Shown here in pieces: positions 33,901 to 45,304 of a stretch of 64,000 nucleotides of DNA. Each line of letters opens with the position of its first letter. Position 1 is the stretch's first letter. The notes beneath the pieces are model-generated. The model was not told the origin of the DNA, made no database searches, and was given only the letters and a program-made list of their open reading frames with translations. The stretch lies in the NCBI RefSeq assembly GCF_027887165.1, contig NC_077227.1, positions 346,671,707 to 346,735,706 of the forward strand, given 5' to 3'. The stretch is from Monodelphis domestica. Its lineage: Eukaryota; Chordata; Mammalia; Didelphimorphia; Didelphidae. Made by a program: the position numbers and the translations under genes.

Positions 33901-34589
33901 GACTTCTCTTACACCCACAAAATCACTGGCTAGGTCCACTGGCCAGGCCCTACTTCTGCAAAATGCTTGTATTTGTATAGCAGACAATCAAATTTTGTTG
34001 AACTGAAGTGTGTGTGTAGTGGGGAAGGGGGGAGGTCGGGGAATGAATGAGTTCCACTTTCCATTAAAACAGAAAACTATGTTCATGAACATCTTCCAGA
34101 AAATTCATTTGGACAAGGACCAGACAGATGGGGTAGGGAGGAGGGGAAGAGAGGGAACAAGTTATGATTTTATGGGATAAGGAATAGAGTAAAAGCCAGG
34201 AACTTCAAGTGGCTTTCATTAGAGCAACAAAATTGGGCCAGAAATTATTTAGGAAAGGTAATACAGGAACCTGAAAATTTGGGGAAATAAAAAAAAAAAC
34301 CCACTATATAAATAAAGAAGGGATATATGTATAAAATGACATAAGAATCTTCAAAATTGAGCAGAAAGACATCTATCCCTCAAATTTGGTTAGCTATCAA
34401 ATAAAGTAGTTTAAAAAAAATTCTGCTCAGAAATATCAAGTAACTTCTTTCTGTTCTGCTATATACCTAAAGTACATTTTCTTTTGGGTGAGTATTTTTC
34501 AGAACAGCATAAGACAAAGTTTGAAAATCATACAAATTACTTTGTAACCCATTCTAGTCTACTGCTTATCCTCATGAGTTTATCTTAAT
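33901..34589. other. Intergenic, no gene seen
   Basis: G-rich patches near 34,020-34,040 and 34,130-34,160. No gene recognised. Confidence 0.45.
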
Positions 34590-34775
34590 GTACTTTTTTT
34601 TAACCCTTACCTTCTGCCTTAGTAGCAATTCAAAAACAGAAGCGGTAAGGGCTAGGCGATTGGGATTAAATGATTTGCATAGCCACACAACTAGAAACTA
34701 TCTCCGGCCAAATTTAAACCTAGTCCTCCGGACTCCAGGCCTGGCACACTATCCACTGTGCTCCAAGCTGCCCCA
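34590..34775 (-). repeat. Type A (MON1-like) SINE
   Basis: TTTTTTAACCCTTACCTTCT, GCTAGGCGATTGGGATTAAA, ATCCACTGTGCTCCAAGCTG, ending in CCCC. Diverged but complete. Confidence 0.88.
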
Positions 34776-34829
34776 TTAACCATGTACTTTCTAAGCAATG
34801 AAAGAATTGCAATTCTCATGTTGTAAGAG

Positions 34830-35015
34830 TGTCATCGGGAAAAGCACCGAACTGGAAGGACGACTAGGGCCTGGTCTCAGTTGTCATTAACTAATGATGC
34901 CGGACTAGTCATTTTTCCTCTCTTGGGATTCAATTTCTGCCTCTGGAAATGAAAGTATTACCAAATTGATCTCTAAAATCCCTTCCAGCTAACGCAATTA
35001 TGTGATTGGGTCGGA
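34830..35015 (+). repeat. MIR-like SINE
   Basis: GAAAAGCACCGAACTGGAAG, GGCCTGGTCTCAGTTGTCAT, TGATCTCTAAAATCCCTTCC. A plus-strand MIR just upstream of the CpG-rich block. Confidence 0.75.
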
Positions 35016-35199
35016 TCCTAGACTTGTATTTATGCTTTTACAAGTAGAGATGGGGGTTGAAGGGGGTGGGAGAAGGAGTTGTGTCCAGGAAACCCTCTCA
35101 AGGTTTCAGGATTTAAGATTAAGGGAATGATATTGGCTCTCTTTGCCTGATCACGACAGAGACATGTTTCAACTTCTTCGGCTGGCAAATGGAAAAGGT

Positions 35200-35830
35200 A
35201 AACATGCAAACCTTACACGTGCTTTGTCCCGGGGGCTCGCTCTTATTTACGCCCTCCTAATCTTGTTCCCCAATCTTGCCTTTTCCCAGAAATAAACTGG
35301 GAAGCATTAACAATGGTCTCCGCCGCAGGGAGTGTACTTCCTCCTCCCGAAACCTGCAGAGCGTCTGCGGCCCCGCGGCGAAAGCGTTAACAGAGCCGCA
35401 TGAGTAAGCCGAGCCATCCAAATGAGTAACATACATAGTTGTTAAAGTTTTCAAGACGGCTACAGCCAGGGGAGAAGACGCGAGACAATCTGGCTGAGCG
35501 CGCAGGCTGAGCTCCTTATGCAAAGGTCAGCGGCGTGAGGTTAGTGGCGGCACTGGACGGGAACTGGCAACGTACCCGAGCTAGCCTGCGCCTGGCACAT
35601 TTCAGGGGAGCTGGTGAGCAGTGGGAGTGCCCAGAGCCATCTCGCTGCATTTAGAGGCTCTGTTGCTTATCTGGAGGGGGTGGGGGGGCACTACGACCCT
35701 TTCTTTGCGTTCTCGCCAAAGTTACTCTGTACACACCGGCGCTGAAGCTCGGCTTAGCGTTGCGAGAGAAGAGCCGGACTTTTGCGAGAGATCTCGACCT
35801 AGCGAATGGGAGAGGGTCATTACCCCTGGG
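35200..35830 (+). promoter_or_regulatory. SH3RF2: CpG island, probable SH3RF2 promoter
   Basis: By hand I count about 39 CpG dinucleotides in 35,221-35,820, in a window that is otherwise CpG-poor. The block lies 1.2-1.8 kb upstream of the first coding exon on the same strand and contains GC-rich stretches (CCCCGCGGCGAAAGCG near 35,372) and an E-box CACGTG at 35,216-35,221. A CpG-rich start with a non-coding first exon is typical of mammalian genes. The exact transcription start cannot be placed from sequence. No clear TATA box. Confidence 0.7.
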
Positions 35831-35887
35831 GAGGAGGGGTGGGAGGGGAGGATTTCTGAGACTTGGGCTTTTGACTTTGGGAACTTC

Positions 35888-35930
35888 AACACACACACAC
35901 ACGTACGAACGCGCACACAAACACACACCT
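35888..35930. repeat. Short (CA)n microsatellite
   Basis: ACACACACACACACGTACGA then CGCGCACACAAACACACACC; interrupted by CG-containing units. Confidence 0.85.
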
Positions 35931-36081
35931 GTGAACTATGGACTCGGCTTGTTTTTTGCAAGTTGTGGCCGCAGTCCAGAATTCCTATCTGTTTCAGTTT
36001 AAACTCAGAACTGTCAAAGTAGCTAAACAGGCTCAGTTACTTTACATTGTGGGAGGAATATTGCCTTCTGTGGTTGTCTTA

Positions 36082-36100
36082 GATAATCATGGTAAGTAAG
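36082..36100 (+). other. SH3RF2: Candidate splice donor of a non-coding first exon
   Basis: ATCATG/GTAAGTAAG with GT at 36,092-36,093 matches the donor consensus well. A weaker alternative is CTG/GTGAGC with GT at 35,614-35,615. Either could end a 5' untranslated exon that joins the acceptor at 36,914. This is inference; transcripts would decide. Confidence 0.4.
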
Positions 36101-36911
36101 CAGAGTGAGACTTAAAGAGCCCACTTTACAGTTGGGGTAAAACAATGACTGAGATAGGTTGCTAGGTGAAAATTTTCCCATGCATTGCTAAGAAATCTAA
36201 TACACAAAATGTATTTAAAAGATGCTAACCTTACAAGGGCGTGTACTTTGTAATTAATATTGGGGGGAGCGGTTTCAGGAGGGCAGACTTGTGGAGGATT
36301 TTTGGATGTGGAAACTCCCTTCACTAGAGCAAATTGGTAATAATGCGCTCCTCTCCAGATTATTTCATTTGCATCTGCGTACACGCTTGCTAGTTTGTGT
36401 CTGAGACAGGACTGCCTAACTCTAAGGTTGAGCCGCTATCTACTAGAATCAGCTCCCTCTTGTAATCAAACATATGCCTTAGAAAATGAGGAAGAAAAGC
36501 AGAGCTCCGTAACCTTCTACGAGGTTTTCATTCTGGCAGTTTGAGGTTTTCAAAATTGAGCCTGAGGCAGGTTTGGACTTCCCCAGCCCCCACCCCCAAA
36601 TTTCTGTTTGCTGGGAGGAATTAGGATAGCCCCTTCAATATGAATGATGTACCTTGAATTTTTGTCTTTCCCCTGAATCAACTTCTGTTAATTGTCACCC
36701 CCCCCCCCAAAAAAAAACACTATCTGATTCCTGCAGCAGGCTTGAAAGGCAATGCTGTCTGTACCTGCTACTACTGAATCGCAATGACTCACTTGAAACT
36801 TGGATGCGGGAACAAAGTACACACTTGCAAATTGCCTTCTGAGGCACTGCTTCACATGTAGGTGGGATATATTTCAAAGCAGTAACAATTTTTTTGTCCT
36901 CTCTTTTCCCT
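36101..36911. other. SH3RF2: Putative intron 1 of SH3RF2
   Basis: Non-coding. Includes a perfect POU octamer ATTTGCAT at 36,367-36,374 and a C-run followed by an A-run (about 36,700-36,717). Ends in a strong polypyrimidine tract and CAG at 36,912-36,914. Confidence 0.5.
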
Positions 36912-36914
36912 CAG

Positions 36915-37057
36915 ACAGGAAGGTTCTCTGAAATCCAGGACTCAGCTGGTGATTTCCAGAGGACAGTTCTGACCTGCTCCCCCTCCCTCCCTTATCTCAG
37001 GTCACCTTACCATGTTGACTCTGGCCATTCGGGCCACGATTGGAGTTTTAAAATAAG
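36915..37057 (+). other. SH3RF2: 5'UTR part of SH3RF2 first coding exon
   Basis: A strong acceptor (pyrimidine tract TTTTTTTGTCCTCTCTTTTC then CCTCAG) ends at 36,914. The following 143 bases are untranslated. An in-frame TAA at 37,049-37,051 just before the ATG shows that the reading frame does not extend upstream. The ATG context has A at -3 and G at +4, a good Kozak match. Confidence 0.8.
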
Positions 37058-37438
37058 ATGGATGATTTGGCGTTACTTGATCTACTGGAGTGTCCCGTGT
37101 GTTTTGAAAAGCTAGATGTCACAGCCAAAGTCCTCCCCTGCCAGCACACCTTTTGTAAACCATGTCTACAGAGGATATTCAAAGCGCGCAAGGAGCTGAG
37201 GTGCCCTGAATGCAGGACCCTTGTCTTCTGCAGTATTGAGGAGCTCCCAGCCAACTTGCTCTTGGTGCGTCTCCTGGATGGCGTCCGATCAGGTCAGAGC
37301 ATGGTGAGAGTAGGCTCTATCCGAAGACCTGGTGTATTGACCTCTCAGGACCCAAGCAGGAAAACCAGGACAGATCCCAGAGGTTCACAGCCTAGTCCCT
37401 ATCGACTGACTCCGAATGTCAGAATCCACATGGATGGG
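37058..37438 (+). CDS. SH3RF2: SH3RF2 (POSHER) first coding exon, RING finger
   Basis: Encodes residues 1-127 of SH3RF2, a RING-type E3 ubiquitin ligase paralogous to POSH/SH3RF1. The family acts in JNK signalling and apoptosis control, and SH3RF2 is reported to promote POSH turnover and to bind protein phosphatase 1. The C3HC4 RING is complete: C12, C15, C28, H30, C33, C36, C49 and C52. [20 protein letters not shown] and the [19 protein letters not shown] block are family signatures. The exon ends after RIHMDG at an excellent donor (GGG/GTAAGA, GT at 37,439-37,440) in phase 0. The SH3 domains must lie on later exons beyond the window. The frame reads on for 55 codons into the intron, so an unspliced transcript would give a 182-residue RING-only product. 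The start is set by the Kozak context and the upstream stop. Confidence 0.95.
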
Positions 37439-37559
37439 GTAAGAAAGTATCTGTTGATATGTTATCACTTCAGAGACAGGATTGGTGAATACTTGCTTTT
37501 AGGGGAATCTTCACGTCTTGTAAAATTTCAAGCGTCAGTGAACGTACATACTATTTATT

Positions 37560-37790
37560 CCTTTGTGATGAACTTGAGTTCAAAACCAGCCTCAAATAGT
37601 TACTAGCCATGTAACTCTGGGCATGTCACTTAATTTCTGTTTGCCTCCGTGTCCTCAATTGAAAAATACAGATGATAAGGGCGACTAACTCCCAGGGTTG
37701 GTGTAAAGGTAAACCAAGATAATATTTGTAAAGTATTTTACCTTAAATCTCTAGAAATTTGTAGTTATTATTATTATTTATTACTCTTAA
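37560..37790 (+). repeat. THER1-like SINE
   Basis: CATGTAACTCTGGGCATGTC, CCAGGGTTGGTGTAAAGGTA, ATAATATTTGTAAAGTATTT, ending in a TTATTATTATTTATTA tail. It lies 120 bp after the SH3RF2 donor. Confidence 0.8.
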
Positions 37791-38194
37791 CTGTCTAGCT
37801 GGGTGACATTCATCTCCAAATCTCTACACTCCAAGAACTTTTCTTGTACATGCCCATTTCTAGGGCATTTGTATTGTTTCCAGTTGTTGTTTTTTCTGGT
37901 TCTGCTCCAAGAAGTGACAATAATCGTTTTTTTTAGCAATATTATTTTTTGAATAATTGTTGCTCTTTAGGAACTAACTTAATAAGTGAGGAAACATAAA
38001 GAGACATTTTAAAACTGTTTTGTTTTCAGGTCTCATTTTTTTTGTTCCAATCTATCATTTTACCCCAGTCATAAGATGAAGTTATGACAGCCTCATTCAT
38101 AATCTGCTAAAAAAAAAAAGAAAGAAATTTAAATCTTAAGATGAAACAGGAAATGTGTGGAGGAATAGATTTGTTTTTCTTTCCCACTATGCTG
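37791..38194. other. Intronic, no feature seen
   Basis: AT-rich intronic DNA with an A-run at about 38,110-38,120. Confidence 0.45.
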
Positions 38195-38405
38195 TACCTT
38201 GAGCAATTCAAATTTGACTTCAGATACTTAGTGTGACCCAGGGCAAGTCATTTACCCCCTTTGTCTCAGTGCCCTTATCTGTAAAATTGGGGTAATAATA
38301 ACACTGATCCACAGGTTTTTAGTGAAAAATCAAATGAGTTAACATATATAAAACAGTTTATAACCTTTAAGACATTCTATAAATACTAGTTATTATTATT
38401 ACTAA
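38195..38405 (+). repeat. THER1-like SINE
   Basis: AGTGTGACCCAGGGCAAGTC, CCCTTATCTGTAAAATTGGG, TTCTATAAATACTAGTTATT. Complete 3' THER1 signature. Confidence 0.82.
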
Positions 38406-39514
38406 TATTCCAGATGAATATTACATGGGGGTTTACAGATTATGCATTAAAAAACATCAGTGTATATAATGAAAACAAATTGACTATATTAATGTTCTGA
38501 AAAGGTCTGTATATTTTGACATCTTAATACTGTAAGCATATATTTTTATCTCAGTCTGGTGGCATTATCCTAATTTTATGCTATTCTTGCATATTTCTTA
38601 TCTCAGGACATTTTATAAATGGTTCATTTTTATTTTTTTAAAAAGGAGAAACATTGGTTTATGAATTAACAAGAATATTTACAGTTTTGCCCCTGAACTC
38701 AGCATGCTGGAGTTTCTTCTGATATAGACCTAGGGACCATGGCCAACTCATATGATAGCTGATTTACTTGTCCTAATTAGAAAACAAGAATGCAAGGGCA
38801 GACTGAGCAGCTGTGAAAATAATGAAAGCAAGTAAGTTTTAATAACAGTGGCACAGTCAATCACGATTTGGTGCTTCAGTGGGCAAGATGGGGGAGAGTA
38901 GGGAGGTGGTTTTCCTTAGACAGCATCTTTCAGGGAATCTCTGGAGAGCAGAGATTTACCACCCAGTGTTAAGAAGTGGAGACTGGGGGAGGAAGGGAGG
39001 GGAAAAGAAGAGAGAATTCCTCTTAGAACCTAGTTCTGTATTATTTAACTTTTTTATACCACTCAATGTAATAGGAAACTAGAATTTCATAAGAGAGGGG
39101 AATAGGTGCAAATCCCTTAGTTGTGGGCTTATATGGGTATTTGTATGTGTAAACACACACTACAGACAGCCACCTGATTTTTCCTCTTTTTTCCCAACTA
39201 AGTGATAGTCCAGAAAAGGCTTAGAACCCATTATTGCTGAGGGTAGGGAGTGGCACTGAGGCAGGGAGAGAAATGAAAAAGGGGAAGGGCACATTTGTCA
39301 AGCATATCTTATTTATGGAGAAATTTATCTCTCTTAGACTTATGCAAATTTAGCCTCAAATCCCCAGCCAAGCCCAAGTATCACCACCCACAAAAGCTTA
39401 AAGAGCTGTCTTTATAGTAGGCTACCATGACTTACTCCAGAAATATTGCCAAAGTGGAGAACAAGGCCCCACATTGACTTCTGATACTTTAGTTCATATT
39501 TCAATCCCTCGAGG
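38406..39514. other. Intronic, no feature seen
   Basis: No repeat or coding segment recognised. G-rich patch at 38,981-39,005. Confidence 0.45.
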
Positions 39515-39690
39515 TATTGCTGAGACAGCACTAGACTTGGAGTCAGAGAATCTGGATTTGGATCCCAGCTCTGTTGTTTATTATCTGAATGACTTTGGAC
39601 AAGTCATCTAACCTCTAGACTTTCATTTTCCTCATTTTTATATTGAGGGTATTGTGCTAATCTATGAAGTCTAAATCTATAATCTTTTAA
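39515..39690 (+). repeat. MIR-like SINE
   Basis: ACTAGACTTGGAGTCAGAGA, GACTTTGGACAAGTCATCTA, TTTTATATTGAGGGTATTGT. Plus-strand MIR. Confidence 0.8.
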
Positions 39691-39786
39691 GAGAAAGAAA
39701 TTGTGGAACTTCAAAGATACCATGTTCTTTATCCATAACAAACAGCTGATTGTTGACTGCCCCCTCACTAATTCTATTCAGTAAAA

Positions 39787-39982
39787 TATTTCTTTTTAAA
39801 CCCCTACTTTTTTGTCTTAGAATTGATACTATCAGTCCCAAGGCAGAAGATGGATAAGGGCTAGGCAACTGGGTGACTTGCACAGAGTCATATGACTTGG
39901 AAGTATCTGTGGTCAAATTTGAACCCAGGATCTCCCATCTCCAGCACTGGTTTTCTATCCACCAATTCAACTAGCTGCCCCT
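39787..39982 (-). repeat. Type A (MON1-like) SINE
   Basis: TTTTTAAACCCCTACTTTTT, GGCTAGGCAACTGGGTGACT, TCAACTAGCTGCCCC. Minus strand; small deletion in the core. Confidence 0.88.
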
Positions 39983-40284
39983 TCATTAAATATTTGCTGT
40001 GCACCTACTATATATGTGTGTATATATATAGCCCTTGGGGATACCAAAAGAGACAAAAGGCAGTACCTGTCTTCAAGGAACTTACAGTCTAATGGGGGAG
40101 CCAACATGCAACCAAATATGTACAAAGAAAGGTGTATAAACAAGATAAAAAGAAATCATAAAAATTAAGAGAGAAATAAGAGGAGGTATGAAAAGTTTCC
40201 TGTAAAAGGTGGGATTTTAGATGAGCATTTTATACGATGACATTTTGGCATTCCTTAGCCAGTGAGTAGTGATGCCAGACAAGG
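39983..40284 (-). repeat. L2 3' region, antisense
   Basis: TATTTGCTGTGCACCTACTA, CCTTGGGGATACCAAAAGAG, CTTCAAGGAACTTACAGTCT, AAAGGTGGGATTTTAGATGA. Long, clear antisense L2 tail directly next to a type A SINE. Confidence 0.75.
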
Positions 40285-40435
40285 GTATTAATAAAATCCT
40301 AGATTTAGAGCTTGAAGAGACTTCCATCAAGGTCATCTAATTCAACCTTCTCATTTTTGTCAAGGAAATGGAGGCCTAGGGAAGTTTTATGACTTGTCCA
40401 AGCTCACATAGGAGTCCAACATTGAAAGGGAGAAG
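40285..40435 (-). repeat. MIR-like SINE
   Basis: CTAGATTTAGAGCTTGAAGA, GGAAATGGAGGCCTAGGGAA, GACTTGTCCAAGCTCACATA. Confidence 0.7.
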
Positions 40436-40469
40436 TGATAGTGGTTGCTGAACTAACACTTAGTCTTGC

Positions 40470-40608
40470 CAAGAATGAGACCACCAGTTCAAATCTGGCC
40501 TAAGACATTCCCTGACTGTGTGACCCTGGGGAAGTCACTTAACCCTCATTGCCTAGTCCTTACCACTCTTCTGCCTAAGACAGAAGGTAAGGGTTAAAAA
40601 TAATTAAT
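40470..40608 (+). repeat. Type A (MON1-like) SINE, 5' shortened
   Basis: CAGTTCAAATCTGGCCTAAG, CTGACTGTGTGACCCTGGGG, CTAAGACAGAAGGTAAGGGT. Part of the TTGGAACCAATACACAG segment is deleted. Confidence 0.88.
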
Positions 40609-41194
40609 TGGTTGAGTAAATTTTTTTTTAAAGAATTAGACCACTAAACCAAGATGTCAAGTAGAACTCAGTTTAGTAGTAATGGAGATCAACAAAGCTA
40701 GTTTAAAGCGGGGGATCCCTGCCTCACACAAACATTCTCCCTCCTGACTCTCCCATTCTAGCCCCCAGGGAATGATGTCTTGGTTCAGCACCTCTCTCCA
40801 TTCCTTGATGTTTTAGATCTTGACTTCTCAATTGGGGGATGTGCTCAAACTTGTACCTGGCATTATGCTGTGTTATCATTCTGCAACTTGCTTTTGTTAC
40901 CAAAAATGGGTGCAGCTCCTGTAAGTTTGAAAAATAATAGTGAATGATTAGAACAGAAAAATGAGAGTAATCCAGGAACCAGAATGCTGTTGCTCTTACA
41001 TACCAGAGGTGCAAAGCTTTGTTTCCTATGCAACCAGACACAAATACCTCAGTTTACTCAGCTACACTGTAAAATGAAACTAATATTTACCATCTGCTTT
41101 TCTCTAGGATATTACAAAAATGATCATTAACCACATTGTTATATTTTCTCAGAAGACATGCTAGATAAACACCAAGTGTTATTATTATTATGTT
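40609..41194. other. Intronic, no feature seen
   Basis: No supportable repeat or gene. A minus-strand 105-codon frame (40,724-41,041) has no recognisable product. Confidence 0.45.
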
Positions 41195-41395
41195 TAACAT
41201 GCTTTGTGACCTTAGGCAAGTCATTTAACTTCCCTGGGTCTCAATTTACCTATCAGTAAAAGAGTTCAAGATAGTATAAAAACAGAGAGGTGTTGTAAGG
41301 CTTGCTTAATTGATGTTTGCAAAGCACTTTTAAAGCCTTAGATGAAAGGTACTTACATGATTATTATCATTATTACTATTATTATTGACCATATA
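41195..41395 (+). repeat. THER1-like SINE
   Basis: TTTGTGACCTTAGGCAAGTC, GGTGTTGTAAGGCTTGCTTA, TTGCAAAGCACTTTTAAAGC, with an ATTATTATTATTGACC end. Confidence 0.8.
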
Positions 41396-42339
41396 TTGGG
41401 CACTGCCAGTGTATGAAGCATTCTATAAAACTTAGAGGGTGATATGACCCTTGCAGAGGAGTGTAATAAAATCTAATTGTACTTTTTTCTATGGTGAGCT
41501 AAGACTGAAAATATTGAGTGTGAAATATTCACCTGTAGAAGGTAAATGATCTCTTCCAGACAGGTTACCATTTGGCAAAACACCTCTCGTAAGGGATTCA
41601 ATTACAGCTTAGCACCCTGAAAGAGTTAATTTTCCTGCCATACCCAAGCCCTTTAAACAAGATCATTCATATCTTTGGGTTGGCATTTATAGGCATAGTG
41701 CCCATTCTACCATCTGCTGTGCCAAGATGTAGAGTAACTATCACACCTCATGATAACATATCAGCCCATGATAAGAGAGTAATAGCCCTTTGTGCCTAAG
41801 TGCCCACATTCCTCCAAGCACAATTGTATAAAATACAGCCTTCAGAATGGACCCCATATTTTTCTACAGTATACAATTGTGTCACACTGACTGCTGACTA
41901 CTTCATCAGGTAGTTCCAGGGTTACCAAACAGCAACTGTGTTACTTTTGTTTTTTTCTAGAGACATGGCTGAGCTGAAAGCATCTAGCGAGTTAGCAGCC
42001 TAGCCTTGTTTATAATTTTGGATATCTCAGACTTAAAAGAAAGCCTTGGGAACTTTGAAGCCCATCTCTCTTCCTTTCTCTGGAATTCACTTTAATATTA
42101 TTCTTGAATTAACTCTCCATTTCCCATCTCAAATGAAAGACCCCTCTTAGTGAATGTCAACAAAACAAAGCAAAAGCCATCATAATTGGATGAGGAGAAG
42201 GGTCCCAGAACATATTGAGTTCTGATTCATTTTTGAATTTAAATGACTTATCAGAGTGATTCAGATTACTGACTCTTCTTTGTATGCACTCACTGCCTAA
42301 AAAGCTGAGATAGTGTTAAAGCACAGGTCTTAGTAATCA
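41396..42339. other. Intronic, no feature seen
   Basis: No recognisable repeat, RNA gene or exon. Confidence 0.45.
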
Positions 42340-42530
42340 TTGCATTGCACATTGGGGAAAGCTTTGGATTTCGAGGCAAATGGCCTGACTTCAAATCCTT
42401 ACTCTGCTACTTACCACCTTGAATAAGTCACCTGACTTTTCCAGGCTCACAGACTAGACCTGTAAAATGAGAGGTTTGGGCTAGATGGGCTCTAAGGTCC
42501 TCTCTTGCTCTCAATTAAGATCCTATGCAA
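42340..42530 (+). repeat. MIR-like SINE
   Basis: ACTTCAAATCCTTACTCTGC, GACCTGTAAAATGAGAGGTT, GGGCTAGATGGGCTCTAAGG. Well-conserved MIR 3' half. Confidence 0.85.
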
Positions 42531-42639
42531 TCCTTGATTAAAATAAGATATACTGTGATTTTTGTGGAATTATTTGTTTCTGAGAGAACCCTCACTAATC
42601 AGCTTCCCTTTCCCAGATTTTCTCTTTGATACAAAGGGA

Positions 42640-42860
42640 TAGATAGATAGGGCTATGGTGCCATAGGATCAAGAGCATGGCATAGTAGATTAAGGGCTGG
42701 GCAGGAAAATCTGGGTCTAAGTTTTGCCACCTATACATACTAGTTATGTGACCACAGGCAAGTGACTTAATTTTTCAGTGCCCAGTTGCAAAAATGCATT
42801 GATGGAAGGAGTTTCTACATGAATTCACAGTTAGACCACTATCCTGCTAATTCCCTTCAA
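42640..42860 (+). repeat. tRNA-type SINE variant
   Basis: AGAGCATGGCATAGTAGATT, TAGTTATGTGACCACAGGCA, then TTTTTCAGTGCCCAGTTGCA and AAAATGCATTGATGGAAGGA. Same subtype as 33,641-33,900. Confidence 0.65.
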
Positions 42861-43080
42861 AAGAAGAAAATGACATTGACCACTTGTTCTGATATAATAA
42901 AGAGGCTTTATTAACCTTCTCCACCTTTCTCTTTTCCTGACTCATGAACAAATGTGACTTCCATGCCCTTACACACATAGCATTATCTCACCTGAGTTAT
43001 CCCTTGCCTCATCATCCTCTTTTCACTGCTCAGCATCATGCCTTGGACAGACATTCCTGCAGTGTTCTCTGTGTGAGGAG

Positions 43081-43270
<190 letters not shown>

Positions 43271-43684
43271 AAATTCAACTCCCACATTAAATACAAGGAT
43301 CATCTAACTTTGTCCTAGAAACAAAACCAGAACAGAAACTTCTTTATGCTGTTTTTTAAACCAATTAAGGGGCAATGAAAGGTCTAGGATTTCATATGGG
43401 AGTTGTAGTTGTGCATAAGCCAGAAGGTGGTCAGAGCCCTTGACCCTGGTCTCAGATACTTGCTCCTTCTGACTTTTCAATATAGACATTTGTTTTTGCT
43501 AAGGTTGCAGATGGTCAGTAATTATCCAGAGCACCTAAACACAAGAGCTCCATGAAATATGAGCCAGCTGCAACACAGGTGCAGGAGGGAAGACTACATA
43601 TTTTGACAAAGAGAATGTCACAGAGGACAAGAACAGAGAATGAGAAATGGGAAGAACCAATGTTTCACCAACTCAGTCAACGAG
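43271..43684. other. Intronic, no feature seen
   Basis: No recognisable repeat or exon between the GAAA array and the next L2 piece. Confidence 0.45.
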
Positions 43685-44030
43685 ACTGAGGGTTTACTAT
43701 GCTAGACATTGTGCCAAGTTCTGGGGATGGTGGTCATTGTCCTTCATATTCAGAAAGTAACAAAATGACATTGCTGTGTTCAGGTCAATGTACAGTGTGT
43801 CCCACTGTGGTTGATCAGAACAAGAGGAGCCCAGCTAGCTCTACCACAAGTCAGGTACAAATAGCTAGTAGGCACATTTGGGATAGTTATCTGGGGACAG
43901 CTAGAAAGTAAAAACCACCCTTACCTTCAAAGATCCTACATTCTAAAGGGGTGGGGAGCAACATGTAAATAACTGGGGACATATAAAAGCTATATAGTTG
44001 ATGGAAGGAACTTAATAGAAGTTTACCAGT
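43685..44030 (-). repeat. L2 3' region, antisense, interrupted
   Basis: TACTATGCTAGACATTGTGC with CAAGTTCTGGGGATGG at the left. CCTTACCTTCAAAGATCCTA with CATTCTAAAGGGGTGGGGAG at the right. About 140 bp of unassigned sequence lies between. Confidence 0.6.
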
Positions 44031-44794
44031 AGTTTAAAAAAATACTATGCCCCAATAATTTTGTATTTTACCTGAAATTGACATTGCACTCCCTACACAG
44101 GCTTCCCTATATTTACCAATTGCATTCCATCCCCAGCTACTCCTACCTCCATCAATGTCTTATGCATTACTAGTTTAAGAAAAAACCTGGAGTCAAAAGA
44201 TAATAAAATTCCTTTGTAGCCATGGTTTCTAATGAAATTTAAAACAAAAGGGACTACATTTCTTCTAAAATCAAGGTCGTAACTGCAGGTGTTCCCTTCT
44301 CTTATTGGGTGTGTAAGTCAGTTAACTGTCTCATCCATGATCTGTAAACAAAGGATACCACCAAGCTGTACAAACCGACATAGAATAAGGAAAAAGCTCA
44401 ATCCCCAAGGACCAGCCTAGGCTCCACCAATGTGAGACAGCAAGCAGAGGTATAAGATATTCCTCATTCTGGTATAATTATCTGCCATGTGCACCTGATG
44501 TGTCACTAAAGGTATTAGCTAACACATTTTTTGTTGTTGTTGCTGTTGTTTTGCCACTTAAGAAAGATTGCTCTGCCCACGTGCCCTTTTATACCATAAT
44601 GAGCTTATGGAGGGAGGGAAAGTGTTTGCTCAGCTTTTTAATCCTGATGAGCATTCTCATCCACCCTGTTCTGTGGGCCATTGTCAAGCTTTGTACTTTG
44701 CTGGGACAAGTGCTAAGCCAATGAAAGGAACCAAAGGTTCTAAATAACATGATACATTCATTCTACTTATCTCATTCTCTCCTGTTTATACCTA
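44031..44794. other. Intronic, no feature seen
   Basis: Contains a TTGTTGTTGTTGCTGTTGTT patch near 44,530. No gene. Confidence 0.45.
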
Positions 44795-44935
44795 TATTTA
44801 TCATAGAATTCTAGAGAAAACACTTCCTTTATAGTGAAGGAAACTCAAAATCATTGAGAGGAGATACAACTTGCCCAAGGTCAAACAGCAATTAGTAGCA
44901 GAGCCAGGATTTGAAACTAGATTTTTTTAATACTC
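44795..44935 (-). repeat. MIR-like SINE
   Basis: ATAGAATTCTAGAGAAAACA, AGTGAAGGAAACTCAAAATC, ACTTGCCCAAGGTCAAACAG. Confidence 0.7.
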
Positions 44936-44944
44936 GACAAGCAC

Positions 44945-45065
44945 TCATCTATTTGTCTATCTATCCATTTGTCTGCCTATCTATTCATTTATCTATCCAT
45001 TCTTCTATTTATCTACTTGTTCATTTATATATTCATTATTTTGCTTGTTTACTTATTTATTTCTA
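44945..45065. repeat. Degenerate (TCTA/TTTA)n tract
   Basis: Repeated CTATCTATCCATTTGTC and TTTATCTATCCATTCTTC units grading into T-rich sequence. It abuts the L1 3' end and may have grown from its tail. Confidence 0.75.
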
Positions 45066-45304
45066 AATTAATTTTTTTAATGAATAAGCATTTGTCTTCT
45101 CTCCCTTCAACTTTCATCCTCCCCACTGGAAGAAGAAAAGAAAAGCAAGACTCGTGTAACAAATATGCTTAATTAAGCAAAACAAATTCCCATATTGGCC
45201 GGTCCAAAACCATGTATATTCTTCTGCATCTTAAGTCTATCATCTCTCTGGCAGGAAGAAAATAGCATTCTTCATCAGTCTTCTGAGATCAGAGTTTGTC
45301 ACTA
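45066..45304 (-). mobile_element. L1 3'UTR fragment, antisense
   Basis: AATTTTTTTAATGAATAAGC, CTTCAACTTTCATCCTCCCC, AACAAATATGCTTAATTAAG, CAAATTCCCATATTGGCC. This order recurs in old marsupial L1 3'UTRs; the ORF2 part is absent. Identified from a recalled pattern. Confidence 0.6.

Noticed and set aside
36894..37115. 73-codon plus-strand frame overlapping the SH3RF2 exon
   Set aside because: Different frame, crosses the splice acceptor, no resemblance to known proteins. The RING frame is clearly the real one.
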